Position numbers and translations under genes: made by a program
The notes under the pieces: model-generated
Databases searched by the model: none
Told to the model about the DNA's origin: nothing
What the model saw: only the letters and a program-made list of their open reading frames with translations
Origin: JBOHUX01 sp050734915
GTDB lineage: Bacteria > Chloroflexota > Dormibacteria > Dormibacterales > Dormibacteraceae
DNA length: 5,389 bases
Reading direction: 5' to 3'
Assembly: GCA_050734915.1 (NCBI GenBank)
Contig: JBOHUX010000158.1
Coordinates: 1-5,389 of the forward strand
In this document: positions 1 through 5,389 of the stretch, piece by piece
How the letters are laid out: each line of letters begins with the position of its first letter
Numbering within the stretch: position 1 is the first letter of the stretch

Positions 1-847
1 GGCCGGTCGCCAGCCTGCTCAGCTCGCCGGCCGCGGCCCCGCTGTCCCCGGCCGCCAGCGCCGCCCCTGCCCTCGACGCGGGGCTGCTCGCCAGCGCCGC
101 TCCAGCCGCGGCGGAGGCCAGCCGCCGGGCGGGCAGCCCGGGGTCGGCCAGGGCCTGCGCTGACTGCTGCGCCCGGCTCAGCGCGGCCACCGCCGCGGCC
201 GGGTTGGGAGCCTGCCGCACCGCCGCCTCCGCCTGGCGCAGATCTCGGAGCAGAGCCGCCAGCCCCTTCCGGTCCTCGGCCGGCGCCGCATTCGCGAGCG
301 GGCGTTCCAGCCGGTGGACCTGGACCGCCGCGCGGGCCTGAGCGGCGGTGGCGGTCCGCTCCTGGCGGAGCCGGTCGAGGGCCGGATTCCCCACCAGCGC
401 CAGCGCGACAGCGCCCAGGGCGGCGAGCGTGGCCAGCGCCAGCGTCCTCCAGGGCCAGGGCGACAGGGTGACGGCACCGGCGTCAGCCTGTCTCGCCCAG
501 TTCTCGGCGTCGGCGCGCTGACGCAGGATCAGGGGCGCGCCGGCACCGGCGAACTCGATGGTGGTGGTGAGGCGCTCCCGGCCCGCCATCCGGGCGTCGC
601 CGCTGAGGGCGACCTGGGGCCAGTCCGGCCAGGCGCGGAGCCAGCCGCCGATGGCGACCAGCCCGCCGGCCGCGGCGCAGACGACCAGGGCGGGCCAGGA
701 CGGGTCCACCGGCCAGCGCCTGATCGCAAGCTCGAGTCCGAGCGCGGGGAGGGCCGCCACCGCCGCCCCACGAGCCGCCCAGCGCAGGGCGCCGGCGGCC
801 AGGAGACGGCGCCGGACCCTGCCCAGGAGACGCTGGACGGCGGTCAC
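1..847 (-). CDS. Three-helix membrane protein with Ala-rich helical domain, C-terminus cut by window edge
   Basis: An open frame runs from a GTG at 847-845 to the window edge: 282 codons with no stop, so only the N-terminal part is present. The start is chosen because GTG overlaps the TGA of the upstream permease (GTGA) and a GAGGG lies 8 bases before it. The N-terminus is basic (LLGRVRRRLL, residues 7-16). Predicted membrane helices are at about 24-42, 52-70 and 134-152. The loop at about 71-133 holds the stretch MAGRERLTTTIEF (87-99). Residues from about 155 onward are Ala/Arg/Glu/Gln-rich and probably helical or coiled coil (for example RDLRQAEAAVRQA, 201-213). This layout recalls DUF4175-like proteins, which have N-terminal helices followed by a long helical extracytoplasmic region. 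That is a resemblance in layout only, not a firm family assignment. Position at the end of the ABC operon suggests an accessory membrane component; the function is unknown. Confidence 0.8.
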   Translation of the reverse strand, partial: MTAVQRLLGRVRRRLLAAGALRWAARGAAVAALPALGLELAIRRWPVDPSWPALVVCAAAGGLVAIGGWLRAWPDWPQVALSGDARMAGRERLTTTIEFAGAGAPLILRQRADAENWARQADAGAVTLSPWPWRTLALATLAALGAVALALVGNPALDRLRQERTATAAQARAAVQVHRLERPLANAAPAEDRKGLAALLRDLRQAEAAVRQAPNPAAAVAALSRAQQSAQALADPGLPARRLASAAAGAALASSPASRAGAALAAGDSGAAAGELSRLATG

Positions 848-1806
848 CGGGATCGCCCTCGGGACGCCCTCGACCGCCGCGGGCTCCGCGCCCGGCGCAG
901 GATCCGGACCGCGGCGACGAGGCAGACGGCGACCAGGATCAGCTCGGTGGCCACCGTGATCTGCCAGACCTCCAGGGTCGGTCCCGACGACGACGCCAGC
1001 CCCACCACCCGCGGATGCTGGAAGAGGATGGCGCCGAAGAGCGACGCCGGCGTGAAGGTGGTGCCGATCCCCTGAAAGAGGACGCTGGCGAGCCCGAAGA
1101 CCGGGTTCACGAGCAGGAACGGGTTGGCCTGGAAGGAAGGACCGCCGGGGGCCGGACCGCCCTGGGCGGACTGGATGGCGGTCACGATCAAGCCCAGCAC
1201 GCCGGTCAGGCCCATGTAGGCGAACGAGGCGCCGTAGGAGGCGACTGTCGATCCCAGGCTGCGCGAGAAGGCGGCGCTGAAGAGAAGGCTGATCGCGCCC
1301 AGCGCGAGGGCCGTGGCGGCGGTGATCAGGAAGGTGAGCGCGAACTGGCCGAAGTCGATGCCTCCGAACAGGAAGACGCCGGCGAAGAGCGGCAGCGAGA
1401 CCGCCAGCAGCAGCAGCGCGTAGGCGATCGAGGCGACCAGCTTGCCCCAGACGATGCGCCAGTCGGAGACACGGCTCACCAGCAGCATGTCGAGCGTCTG
1501 GCGCTCCCTCTCGCCGCTGATCGCGCCCGCGGTCAGGGCGGGGACGAAGAGCGCGATGAGGACGACCTGGAAGATCGCCATGGCGGAGAAGACCTGGCCT
1601 CCGATCTGGCCGGACGGGGGCCGCCCGAACTGCCCGCTGTCCGAGGAGATGGCGTACACCGCGTAGCCGAACCCGCCCAGCATGAGGAGGTAGGCGGTGA
1701 GCGCGACCACCGAGCGCCGGCCGCGGATGCGGGAGATGGCGTCCTTGCCCACGATCGGGTTCTCGAAGCGGAGCCAGAGGCTGGACTCGCGCGCGCCGGC
1801 CCTCAC
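844..1806 (-). CDS. ABC-2-type transporter permease
   Basis: A 320-residue integral membrane protein. Six hydrophobic helices are visible at about 33-53, 73-96, 124-148, 154-180, 188-212 and 283-302. Between helices 2 and 3 lies the family hallmark SGERERQTLDMLL (97-109), followed by GKL (121-123); this cytoplasmic loop is typical of ABC-2 permeases that pair with a separate ATPase. The N-terminal segment FENPIVGKDAISRIRGRR (14-31) precedes helix 1 and is typical of the family's amphipathic start. The frame stays open far upstream to 2499, but that extension is antisense-like Arg/Pro/Gly low-complexity sequence overlapping the ATPase gene. The GTG at 1806-1804 is preferred: it overlaps the ATPase stop (GTGA) and has GGAAGGA five bases upstream. 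The C-terminal tail (301-320) is unusually Arg/Ser-rich and presumably cytoplasmic. It should form the membrane channel, as a homodimer or with a partner, driven by the neighbouring ATPase. Substrate unknown. Confidence 0.92.
   Translation of the reverse strand: MRAGARESSLWLRFENPIVGKDAISRIRGRRSVVALTAYLLMLGGFGYAVYAISSDSGQFGRPPSGQIGGQVFSAMAIFQVVLIALFVPALTAGAISGERERQTLDMLLVSRVSDWRIVWGKLVASIAYALLLLAVSLPLFAGVFLFGGIDFGQFALTFLITAATALALGAISLLFSAAFSRSLGSTVASYGASFAYMGLTGVLGLIVTAIQSAQGGPAPGGPSFQANPFLLVNPVFGLASVLFQGIGTTFTPASLFGAILFQHPRVVGLASSSGPTLEVWQITVATELILVAVCLVAAVRILRRARSPRRSRASRGRSR
856..860 (-). promoter_or_regulatory. Ribosome binding site of the last (partial) gene
   Basis: GAGGG on the minus strand lies 8 bases before the GTG at 847, inside the 3' end of the permease gene. 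Together with the GTGA overlap it supports that start. Confidence 0.5.
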
Positions 1807-2798
1807 TCGGGTCCTTCCCCCGTCAGCCGCATGAACGCCTCGGAGAGGTCGCCCGGGACCGGGGCGAAGGACCTCACCTCGACGCCCCGCCCGACCAGCC
1901 AGGCGAGGAGCTCGTGATCGTCGGAGGGGTCGGCCACGGCCACGTCCACGTGGTCGCCGACGACGTGGGCCGCCGCCACCCCGGGCCGCCCGAGGACCAT
2001 CTCGCGGACCCTGGTCAGGCGGGGATCCTCGGGGGCCGGTGGACCCTCTTCGAGCCCCTCCGCCGTCACTCCCGGTCCGTCCGGCCCCGGGCCGCCCGCG
2101 AGCTGGATGCGCAGCCGGCGCCCGGCACCGACCAGATCGCGCACCGCCCCCAGCGGCCCCGAGGCCGCCATGCGGCCCCCGTCGATGAACCCGATCCAGG
2201 TGCACAGCTCCTCCAGCTCGGGGAGGATGTGGCTCGAGATGAGGACCGTCTTGCCCATCCGGCGCAGCTCGCGGATCAGCTCCCTCATCTCCACCCGGGC
2301 CCGGGGGTCGAGGCCGGAGGCGGGCTCGTCGAGGAGCAGGATCTCGGGGCCGTGGACCAGCGAGCGGGCGAGGCAGAGCCGCTGCTTCATGCCCCGGCTC
2401 AGGGTGTCGACGGCCGATTCCGCCTTCTCGCCGAGGTCCACGAGCTCCAGCAGCTCGTCGGCGACCCGGCGGCGGCGCTGGTGGGGGACGCCGTGGCATG
2501 CGGCATAGAAGTCGAGGTACTCGCGCGAGGTGAGCCGGTCGTAGACCCCGAAGAAATCCGGCATGTAGCCGACCATCGCCCGCACCGCGGCGGGATCGCT
2601 GCCGATCGGGATCCCCCCCACCGAGACCTCGCCCGAGTCGCCCCGCGTGAGGGTGGCGAGCACGCGGATGGTGGTCGTCTTGCCCGCCCCGTTGGGCCCC
2701 ACGAAGCCGAAGATCTCCCCCTTGGGGACGGTGAAGGAGACGTCGGCGAGCGCCTCATGGCTGCCGAATCGCTTCCGGAGGTGCTCGACCGCGATCAT
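1803..2798 (-). CDS. ABC-2-type transporter ATP-binding protein
   Basis: A 331-residue cytoplasmic ATPase that should power the adjacent permease. The nucleotide-binding domain spans about residues 1-225. It has Walker A GPNGAGKTT (34-42), signature LSRGMKQRL (133-141), Walker B ILLLDEP with catalytic Glu158, D-loop SGLDP (161-165) and switch His190 in SSH. The Q-loop region reads VGYMPDFFGVYDRLT (76-90), with Asp81 where many relatives have Gln; I recall this 'MPDFFGVYD' form from a subgroup of ABC-2 ATPases. Residues about 226-331 form a C-terminal extension like that of CcmA/NatA/DUF4162-type ATPases, ending in LSEAFMRLTGEGPE (318-331). It includes a Pro/Gly/Glu-rich linker at about 235-258. 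The ATG at 2798-2796 overlaps the stop of the upstream gene (ATGA), and AGGTGGTGG lies 7 bases before it. Family assignment is secure; the transported substrate is not known. Confidence 0.97.
   Translation of the reverse strand: MIAVEHLRKRFGSHEALADVSFTVPKGEIFGFVGPNGAGKTTTIRVLATLTRGDSGEVSVGGIPIGSDPAAVRAMVGYMPDFFGVYDRLTSREYLDFYAACHGVPHQRRRRVADELLELVDLGEKAESAVDTLSRGMKQRLCLARSLVHGPEILLLDEPASGLDPRARVEMRELIRELRRMGKTVLISSHILPELEELCTWIGFIDGGRMAASGPLGAVRDLVGAGRRLRIQLAGGPGPDGPGVTAEGLEEGPPAPEDPRLTRVREMVLGRPGVAAAHVVGDHVDVAVADPSDDHELLAWLVGRGVEVRSFAPVPGDLSEAFMRLTGEGPE
1812..1818 (-). promoter_or_regulatory. Ribosome binding site of the permease gene
   Basis: GGAAGGA on the minus strand sits 5 bases before the GTG at 1806. 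It lies inside the last codons of the ATPase gene. It decides the permease start against the much longer upstream open frame. Confidence 0.7.
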
Positions 2799-5167
2799 GC
2801 GCCCGCCACCACCTGAACCGAGCCGAAGGGCGATTGCTCGTGAACCCGGACCCGAACCAGCCCTCCCCCGACCTCGGAGGTCCGGAGCGCGACCACCCCA
2901 CCCTGGGCGGCGGGCGTGACGTGCCGCCAGACGCCGGTGCTCCAGTCGAAGACCTCGAGGGAGTCCACGGGCGGACCGGCCGGGGGCCCGTACCGGACCG
3001 AGAGGGAGGCCGACACTCCGGCGGGGACCTGCATCTCGTAGACGTCAGCGAGCTCCGAGCCGGCGCTGGCGGTGGCCACCAGCCGGCTCGGACTCCCGCC
3101 CTGAAGCCGGTCCACGGCCACCGGGGAGACCGGGAACGCCACCGCCGCGAGCGCGCTGGTCGTGACCGACGAGCCCGGTATCGAGAGGTCCGGGATGGGA
3201 TCCACCAGCCCGGTCACGATGAGCTGATCGGAAGTCCCCAACGCCTGGGTGGCGGCCGCCTCGGCGGCGATCTCCCGCTTCTTCGCCACGTCGGGCGGGG
3301 AGCTGCTGGGGCCGCTGTAGGGTGGCCCGCTCATCAGCGCGGACTGGTAGCCGTCGAGCCCCGAGTCGACCGCCAGCCGTGCTCCCGGGGCGAGGTCGGA
3401 GCCCAGCAACGCCCGGTCCTGGGAGCTGAAGATACGAACATCGCGGATGGCGACGCTGCCGTCGTTGATGATCTCGCCCACCACCCTTCCCGACCGGATC
3501 GAGAGCCGGGCCCGGATGTGGACCCCGGGACGGGCCATGGAGGCCGTCTCGACCGAGCGCATGCTCCAGATGGCGACGTTGCGGAGCGCCACCTGGGGCC
3601 GGCTCCCCAGCACCACCTCGTCGGGGGTCGCGTTGAAGCCCCCGCCCCCGAAGAAGTTCTGGGCGGCGACGGTGGCGGTGGCCAGCGAACCTGGACGGGC
3701 CTGGAGGAGGACATCGCCCCCGTGGGGCGCGAAGAGGCCGTGGTAGGAGAGCACCATCGCCGACCCGTCGGGCGCGGTCCGGATCAGCTGGACCTCCTCG
3801 TCGTGGAAGCCGCCCCCGTGGAGGCCGGAGCCGACCGCGTAGAGGCCGAGGGTCGCGGCCAGGGCGACCGCGGGCCCCGTCGCCCAGAACAGCTCCCGGC
3901 GCCGGAGCCGCCGCAGGAGCGCGTAGTTGACGGGACCGGCGAGAAGGACGTAGAGACCGACCAGGGCCGCGAGCAGTGCCAGGGGGGGCAGCTGGCCGGC
4001 GGGGCTCGACCGCAGCACCTGGAGGACCTGGTACTCGAAGGTGTTGGGCGCCAGGCGGCTGCCCAGCACGAGCGGGACTCCCGGACCGCCCGTCGTGCTG
4101 TACCCGGCGCCGCCACCCGGCCCGAACGTGATCCCCGTCCCGGCGGGGGCGAACTTGCCGTTGAGCGAGGTGAAGGAGACCGCCCGGGTGACCGCCTCGC
4201 TCCAGACCAGGCTCGCCATGTCCGAGTTCGCCACATCTTCGGCGGCGGGGTCGAAGGTGAGCTCGACGATCCGGCCCTGCCCGTAGCCGCCCTCCACCAC
4301 CAGGGGCGGCCCGCCGGCACCGGCGACGACCACCCGGCCGGTGATCGCCCCGCCCTGGGCGACCGCCACCCGCTGGCCGGAGTGCCGGTCCACCATCTCC
4401 GCCAGGGGGTCGAGAGAGGCGCGGCCCGTGCTCGCCGGGCGGAGCGGGGTCAGCTCCGGGGGCAGGGGGAGCAGCGTGCGCCGCCATCCCGAGCCGCCGG
4501 TGACGATCAGGGAGCCCCCGAAGGCGACGTACTCACGCAGGGCCGTCAGCTGGGCGGGAAGCAGGGACGCGGTGTCGTAGCCGTCGATCACGATCGCGTC
4601 CAGCCCCTGCAGGTGGAGGGCACTGTCCGGGAAGGGCAGGCTGCCGCCGAAGGTGATCGGGGTCACCGACGAGTGCGCGATGTCGAGCCCGTGGAGGGCG
4701 GAGGCGGCGTTGCCGCTGCCGGAGAGGAGCCCGATCGAGAAGGTGCTGCCGCCCTTGCCCAACACCCCCCTGCCGAATCCCCCTCCCGAGCTGACCCGCT
4801 GGCTGGCGGCGACTCCTTCCTGCCCATCCGTGACCTCGGCCGTGTATCCGACCGGGCCCGTCAGGGCGTACATGGTGAAGGACTTGGTGGCGCCGTGGGC
4901 GATCTGAATCGGTTCGCGGTAGAGGGTCCAGGTCCCGGAGCCGAAGGAGGTGTTGCCGCTCGAAGGAACCAGCCGCACCTCCCCGCTGAGGTCGGGGCCG
5001 CGGTTGCGGACGGTCACGCCGTAGGCGCCCCAGCCCGCGGCGCCGTTGGACGGCCCCCAGAGCGCGGTCACCCGGAGGTCGACGGCGCCCGCGTAGACCG
5101 GCGCCGCCGGGACCAGCGCGGCGAGTGCGAGCCCCAAGCCGATCAAGACCGAGATGCTTCGACTCAT
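2795..5167 (-). CDS. Exported membrane-anchored protein with GATase-like domain, ABC transporter partner
   Basis: A 790-residue protein starting at ATG 5167-5165. A signal peptide is clear: MSRS, a hydrophobic core (about 5-19), and a probable cleavage site VYA|GA after residue 26. Residues about 27-125 look beta-rich (VTVRNRG, 51-57), perhaps an Ig-like domain. Residues about 140-335 resemble a class I glutamine-amidotransferase-like fold, with LDAIVIDGYD (189-198), then ALREYVAFGGSLIVTGG (209-225) and GYGQGRIVELTFDP (294-307). Two membrane helices (about 394-417 and 426-447) flank LRRLRRRE (418-425), which by the positive-inside rule is cytoplasmic, so both large parts face outward. The second outer part is beta-rich (GLFAPHGG 477-484; LGSDLAPGARL 588-598; VFDWSTGVWRHV 739-750). 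There is no cysteine in the whole protein, so no GATase nucleophile. The frame continues 39 codons upstream to 5284, but that segment is Pro/Arg/Asp-rich and lies before the signal peptide. No strong Shine-Dalgarno precedes 5167. Role inferred: auxiliary outer-face subunit of the ABC system, analogous to GldG-type proteins. Confidence 0.85.
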   Translation of the reverse strand: MSRSISVLIGLGLALAALVPAAPVYAGAVDLRVTALWGPSNGAAGWGAYGVTVRNRGPDLSGEVRLVPSSGNTSFGSGTWTLYREPIQIAHGATKSFTMYALTGPVGYTAEVTDGQEGVAASQRVSSGGGFGRGVLGKGGSTFSIGLLSGSGNAASALHGLDIAHSSVTPITFGGSLPFPDSALHLQGLDAIVIDGYDTASLLPAQLTALREYVAFGGSLIVTGGSGWRRTLLPLPPELTPLRPASTGRASLDPLAEMVDRHSGQRVAVAQGGAITGRVVVAGAGGPPLVVEGGYGQGRIVELTFDPAAEDVANSDMASLVWSEAVTRAVSFTSLNGKFAPAGTGITFGPGGGAGYSTTGGPGVPLVLGSRLAPNTFEYQVLQVLRSSPAGQLPPLALLAALVGLYVLLAGPVNYALLRRLRRRELFWATGPAVALAATLGLYAVGSGLHGGGFHDEEVQLIRTAPDGSAMVLSYHGLFAPHGGDVLLQARPGSLATATVAAQNFFGGGGFNATPDEVVLGSRPQVALRNVAIWSMRSVETASMARPGVHIRARLSIRSGRVVGEIINDGSVAIRDVRIFSSQDRALLGSDLAPGARLAVDSGLDGYQSALMSGPPYSGPSSSPPDVAKKREIAAEAAATQALGTSDQLIVTGLVDPIPDLSIPGSSVTTSALAAVAFPVSPVAVDRLQGGSPSRLVATASAGSELADVYEMQVPAGVSASLSVRYGPPAGPPVDSLEVFDWSTGVWRHVTPAAQGGVVALRTSEVGGGLVRVRVHEQSPFGSVQVVAGA
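2806..2814 (-). promoter_or_regulatory. Weak ribosome binding site of the ATPase gene
   Basis: AGGTGGTGG on the minus strand lies 7 bases before the ATG at 2798, within the final codons of the 790-residue gene. It is only a partial match to the anti-Shine-Dalgarno, so translation probably also relies on coupling through the ATGA overlap. Confidence 0.4.
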
Positions 5168-5251
5168 TGGGGTTCTGTGGCCATCAACGGCTCGCGCGGG
5201 ACGCCGGTAACGATCCGGCATCCACTCGACCGGGCCTGGGTCGTCCGAATT

Positions 5252-5269
5252 CCGGATCGACGGATCCGG
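5252..5269. repeat. Inverted repeat CCGGATC-n4-GATCCGG in operon leader
   Basis: A perfect 7-base inverted repeat (CCGGATC, 5252-5258; GATCCGG, 5263-5269) is separated by GACG. A further GATCCGG copy occurs at 5212-5218. The site lies 85-102 bases upstream of the ATG of the 790-residue gene, in the only sizeable non-coding stretch of the window. It could be an operator for a dimeric repressor, or an RNA hairpin in the 5' leader. In DNA this GC-rich, a chance occurrence is quite possible. Confidence 0.35.
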
Positions 5270-5282
5270 CCGGGTGCGGGAC

Positions 5283-5291
5283 ATGTTAACA
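5283..5291 (-). promoter_or_regulatory. Candidate extended -10 promoter element for the operon
   Basis: The minus strand reads TGTTAACAT, an extended -10 shape (TG-n-TAACAT, four of six matches to TATAAT). It is one of the few A/T-rich spots in the window. No -35 hexamer resembling TTGACA lies 16-18 bases upstream. If active, transcription would start near 5275, leaving a leader of about 105-110 bases before the ATG at 5167 and excluding the upstream ATG at 5284. Low confidence. Confidence 0.25.
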
Positions 5292-5296
5292 GCCGC

Positions 5297-5389
5297 ATGG
5301 CCGGACTTCGGCCCCCACCGAAGGGTGACGTGCTGGCCCTCGGGGCGGCGCCGCCCGGCGCGGCGGGGCGGGGCGGCGCGCCGGTGCCC
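5297..5389 (+). CDS. Possible start of a divergent gene, cut by window edge
   Basis: On the plus strand the frame from ATG 5297 is open for 31 codons to the window end (begins MAGLRPPPKGDVL). An in-frame GTG at 5330 has AAGGG four bases upstream and could be the start instead. The encoded residues are Pro/Gly/Ala-rich with no recognisable motif. Open frames of this size are expected by chance at this GC content. The only support is position next to a divergent-looking intergenic region. Confidence 0.15.
   Translation, partial: MAGLRPPPKGDVLALGAAPPGAAGRGGAPVP
5306..5323. repeat. Short inverted repeat CTTCGG-n6-CCGAAG
   Basis: A perfect 6-base inverted repeat with a 6-base loop (CCCCCA). It lies just upstream of the candidate -10 element and inside the possible divergent reading frame. 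It could be a regulator-binding half-site pair. It has no T-tract on either strand, so it does not look like an intrinsic terminator. Confidence 0.3.

Noticed and set aside
178..477. 99-codon minus-strand frame near the left edge.
   Set aside because: It is out of frame with the continuous open frame that starts at 847 and shows membrane helices and operon coupling. Its product is Arg/Pro/Trp-rich without motifs.
1807..2499. N-terminal extension of the permease frame up to 2499 (total 551 codons).
   Set aside because: It overlaps the ATPase gene almost throughout in another frame and encodes Arg/Pro/Gly low-complexity sequence. A GTG with a good ribosome binding site at 1806 gives a normal-length permease.
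1015..2816. Long plus-strand open frames (1015-1917 and 1914-2816, 300 codons each) antisense to the ABC genes.
   Set aside because: They are shadows caused by the high-GC third codon positions of the real genes. The products are charged, His/Asp/Glu/Gly-rich and lack recognisable domains.
3045..4487. 480-codon minus-strand frame inside the 790-residue gene.
   Set aside because: Arg/Pro/Gly-rich out-of-frame shadow. The overlapping frame has a signal peptide, membrane helices and family-like motifs.
5168..5284. 39-codon upstream extension of the 790-residue protein to ATG 5284, or an intermediate ATG at 5221.
   Set aside because: The added residues are Pro/Arg/Asp-rich and would bury the clear signal peptide that begins at 5167. 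The candidate -10 element also overlaps the ATG at 5284.
5340..5389. GC-only repeats such as GGCGCC and GGCGGGG at the right edge, considered as a structured element.
   Set aside because: They are simple consequences of extreme base composition, with no consistent repeat unit or T-tract.

Overview
The window is very GC-rich (about 70% by eye, not computed) and almost fully coding on the minus strand. It holds four co-directional genes, read from right to left, that look like one operon. The GC content, GTG starts and Ala/Arg/Gly/Pro-rich proteins fit a high-GC bacterium. A Chloroflexota/Dormibacterota-like, actinobacterial or high-GC Firmicutes source is possible, but nothing in the sequence fixes the phylum. 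There are no rRNA, tRNA, CRISPR or mobile-element signals.

Layout in transcription order. (1) 5389-5168: a short non-coding leader or promoter region with inverted repeats, a candidate extended -10 element and, on the opposite strand, a short open frame that may start a divergent gene. (2) 5167-2795: a 790-residue exported, membrane-anchored protein with a signal peptide, a large extracytoplasmic part containing a class-I-glutamine-amidotransferase-like fold, two central membrane helices around an Arg-rich cytoplasmic turn, and a beta-rich extracytoplasmic C-terminal half. (3) 2798-1803: an ABC-2-type ATPase of 331 residues. (4) 1806-844: a six-helix ABC-2-type permease of 320 residues. (5) 847-1: the first 282 codons of a protein with three predicted membrane helices followed by an Ala-rich helical region, cut by the window edge.

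The three gene junctions are all 4-base start/stop overlaps (ATGA, GTGA, GTGA), the usual sign of translational coupling. A membrane-bound GATase-like auxiliary protein, an ATPase and an ABC-2 permease together recall the GldA/GldF/GldG gliding-type ABC systems and the wider family of ABC transporters with an 'ABC_transp_aux'-type partner. The likely role is an envelope-acting ABC complex that exports a substrate or does mechanical work across the membrane. The substrate cannot be read from the sequence. The fourth gene is probably another membrane component of the same system.
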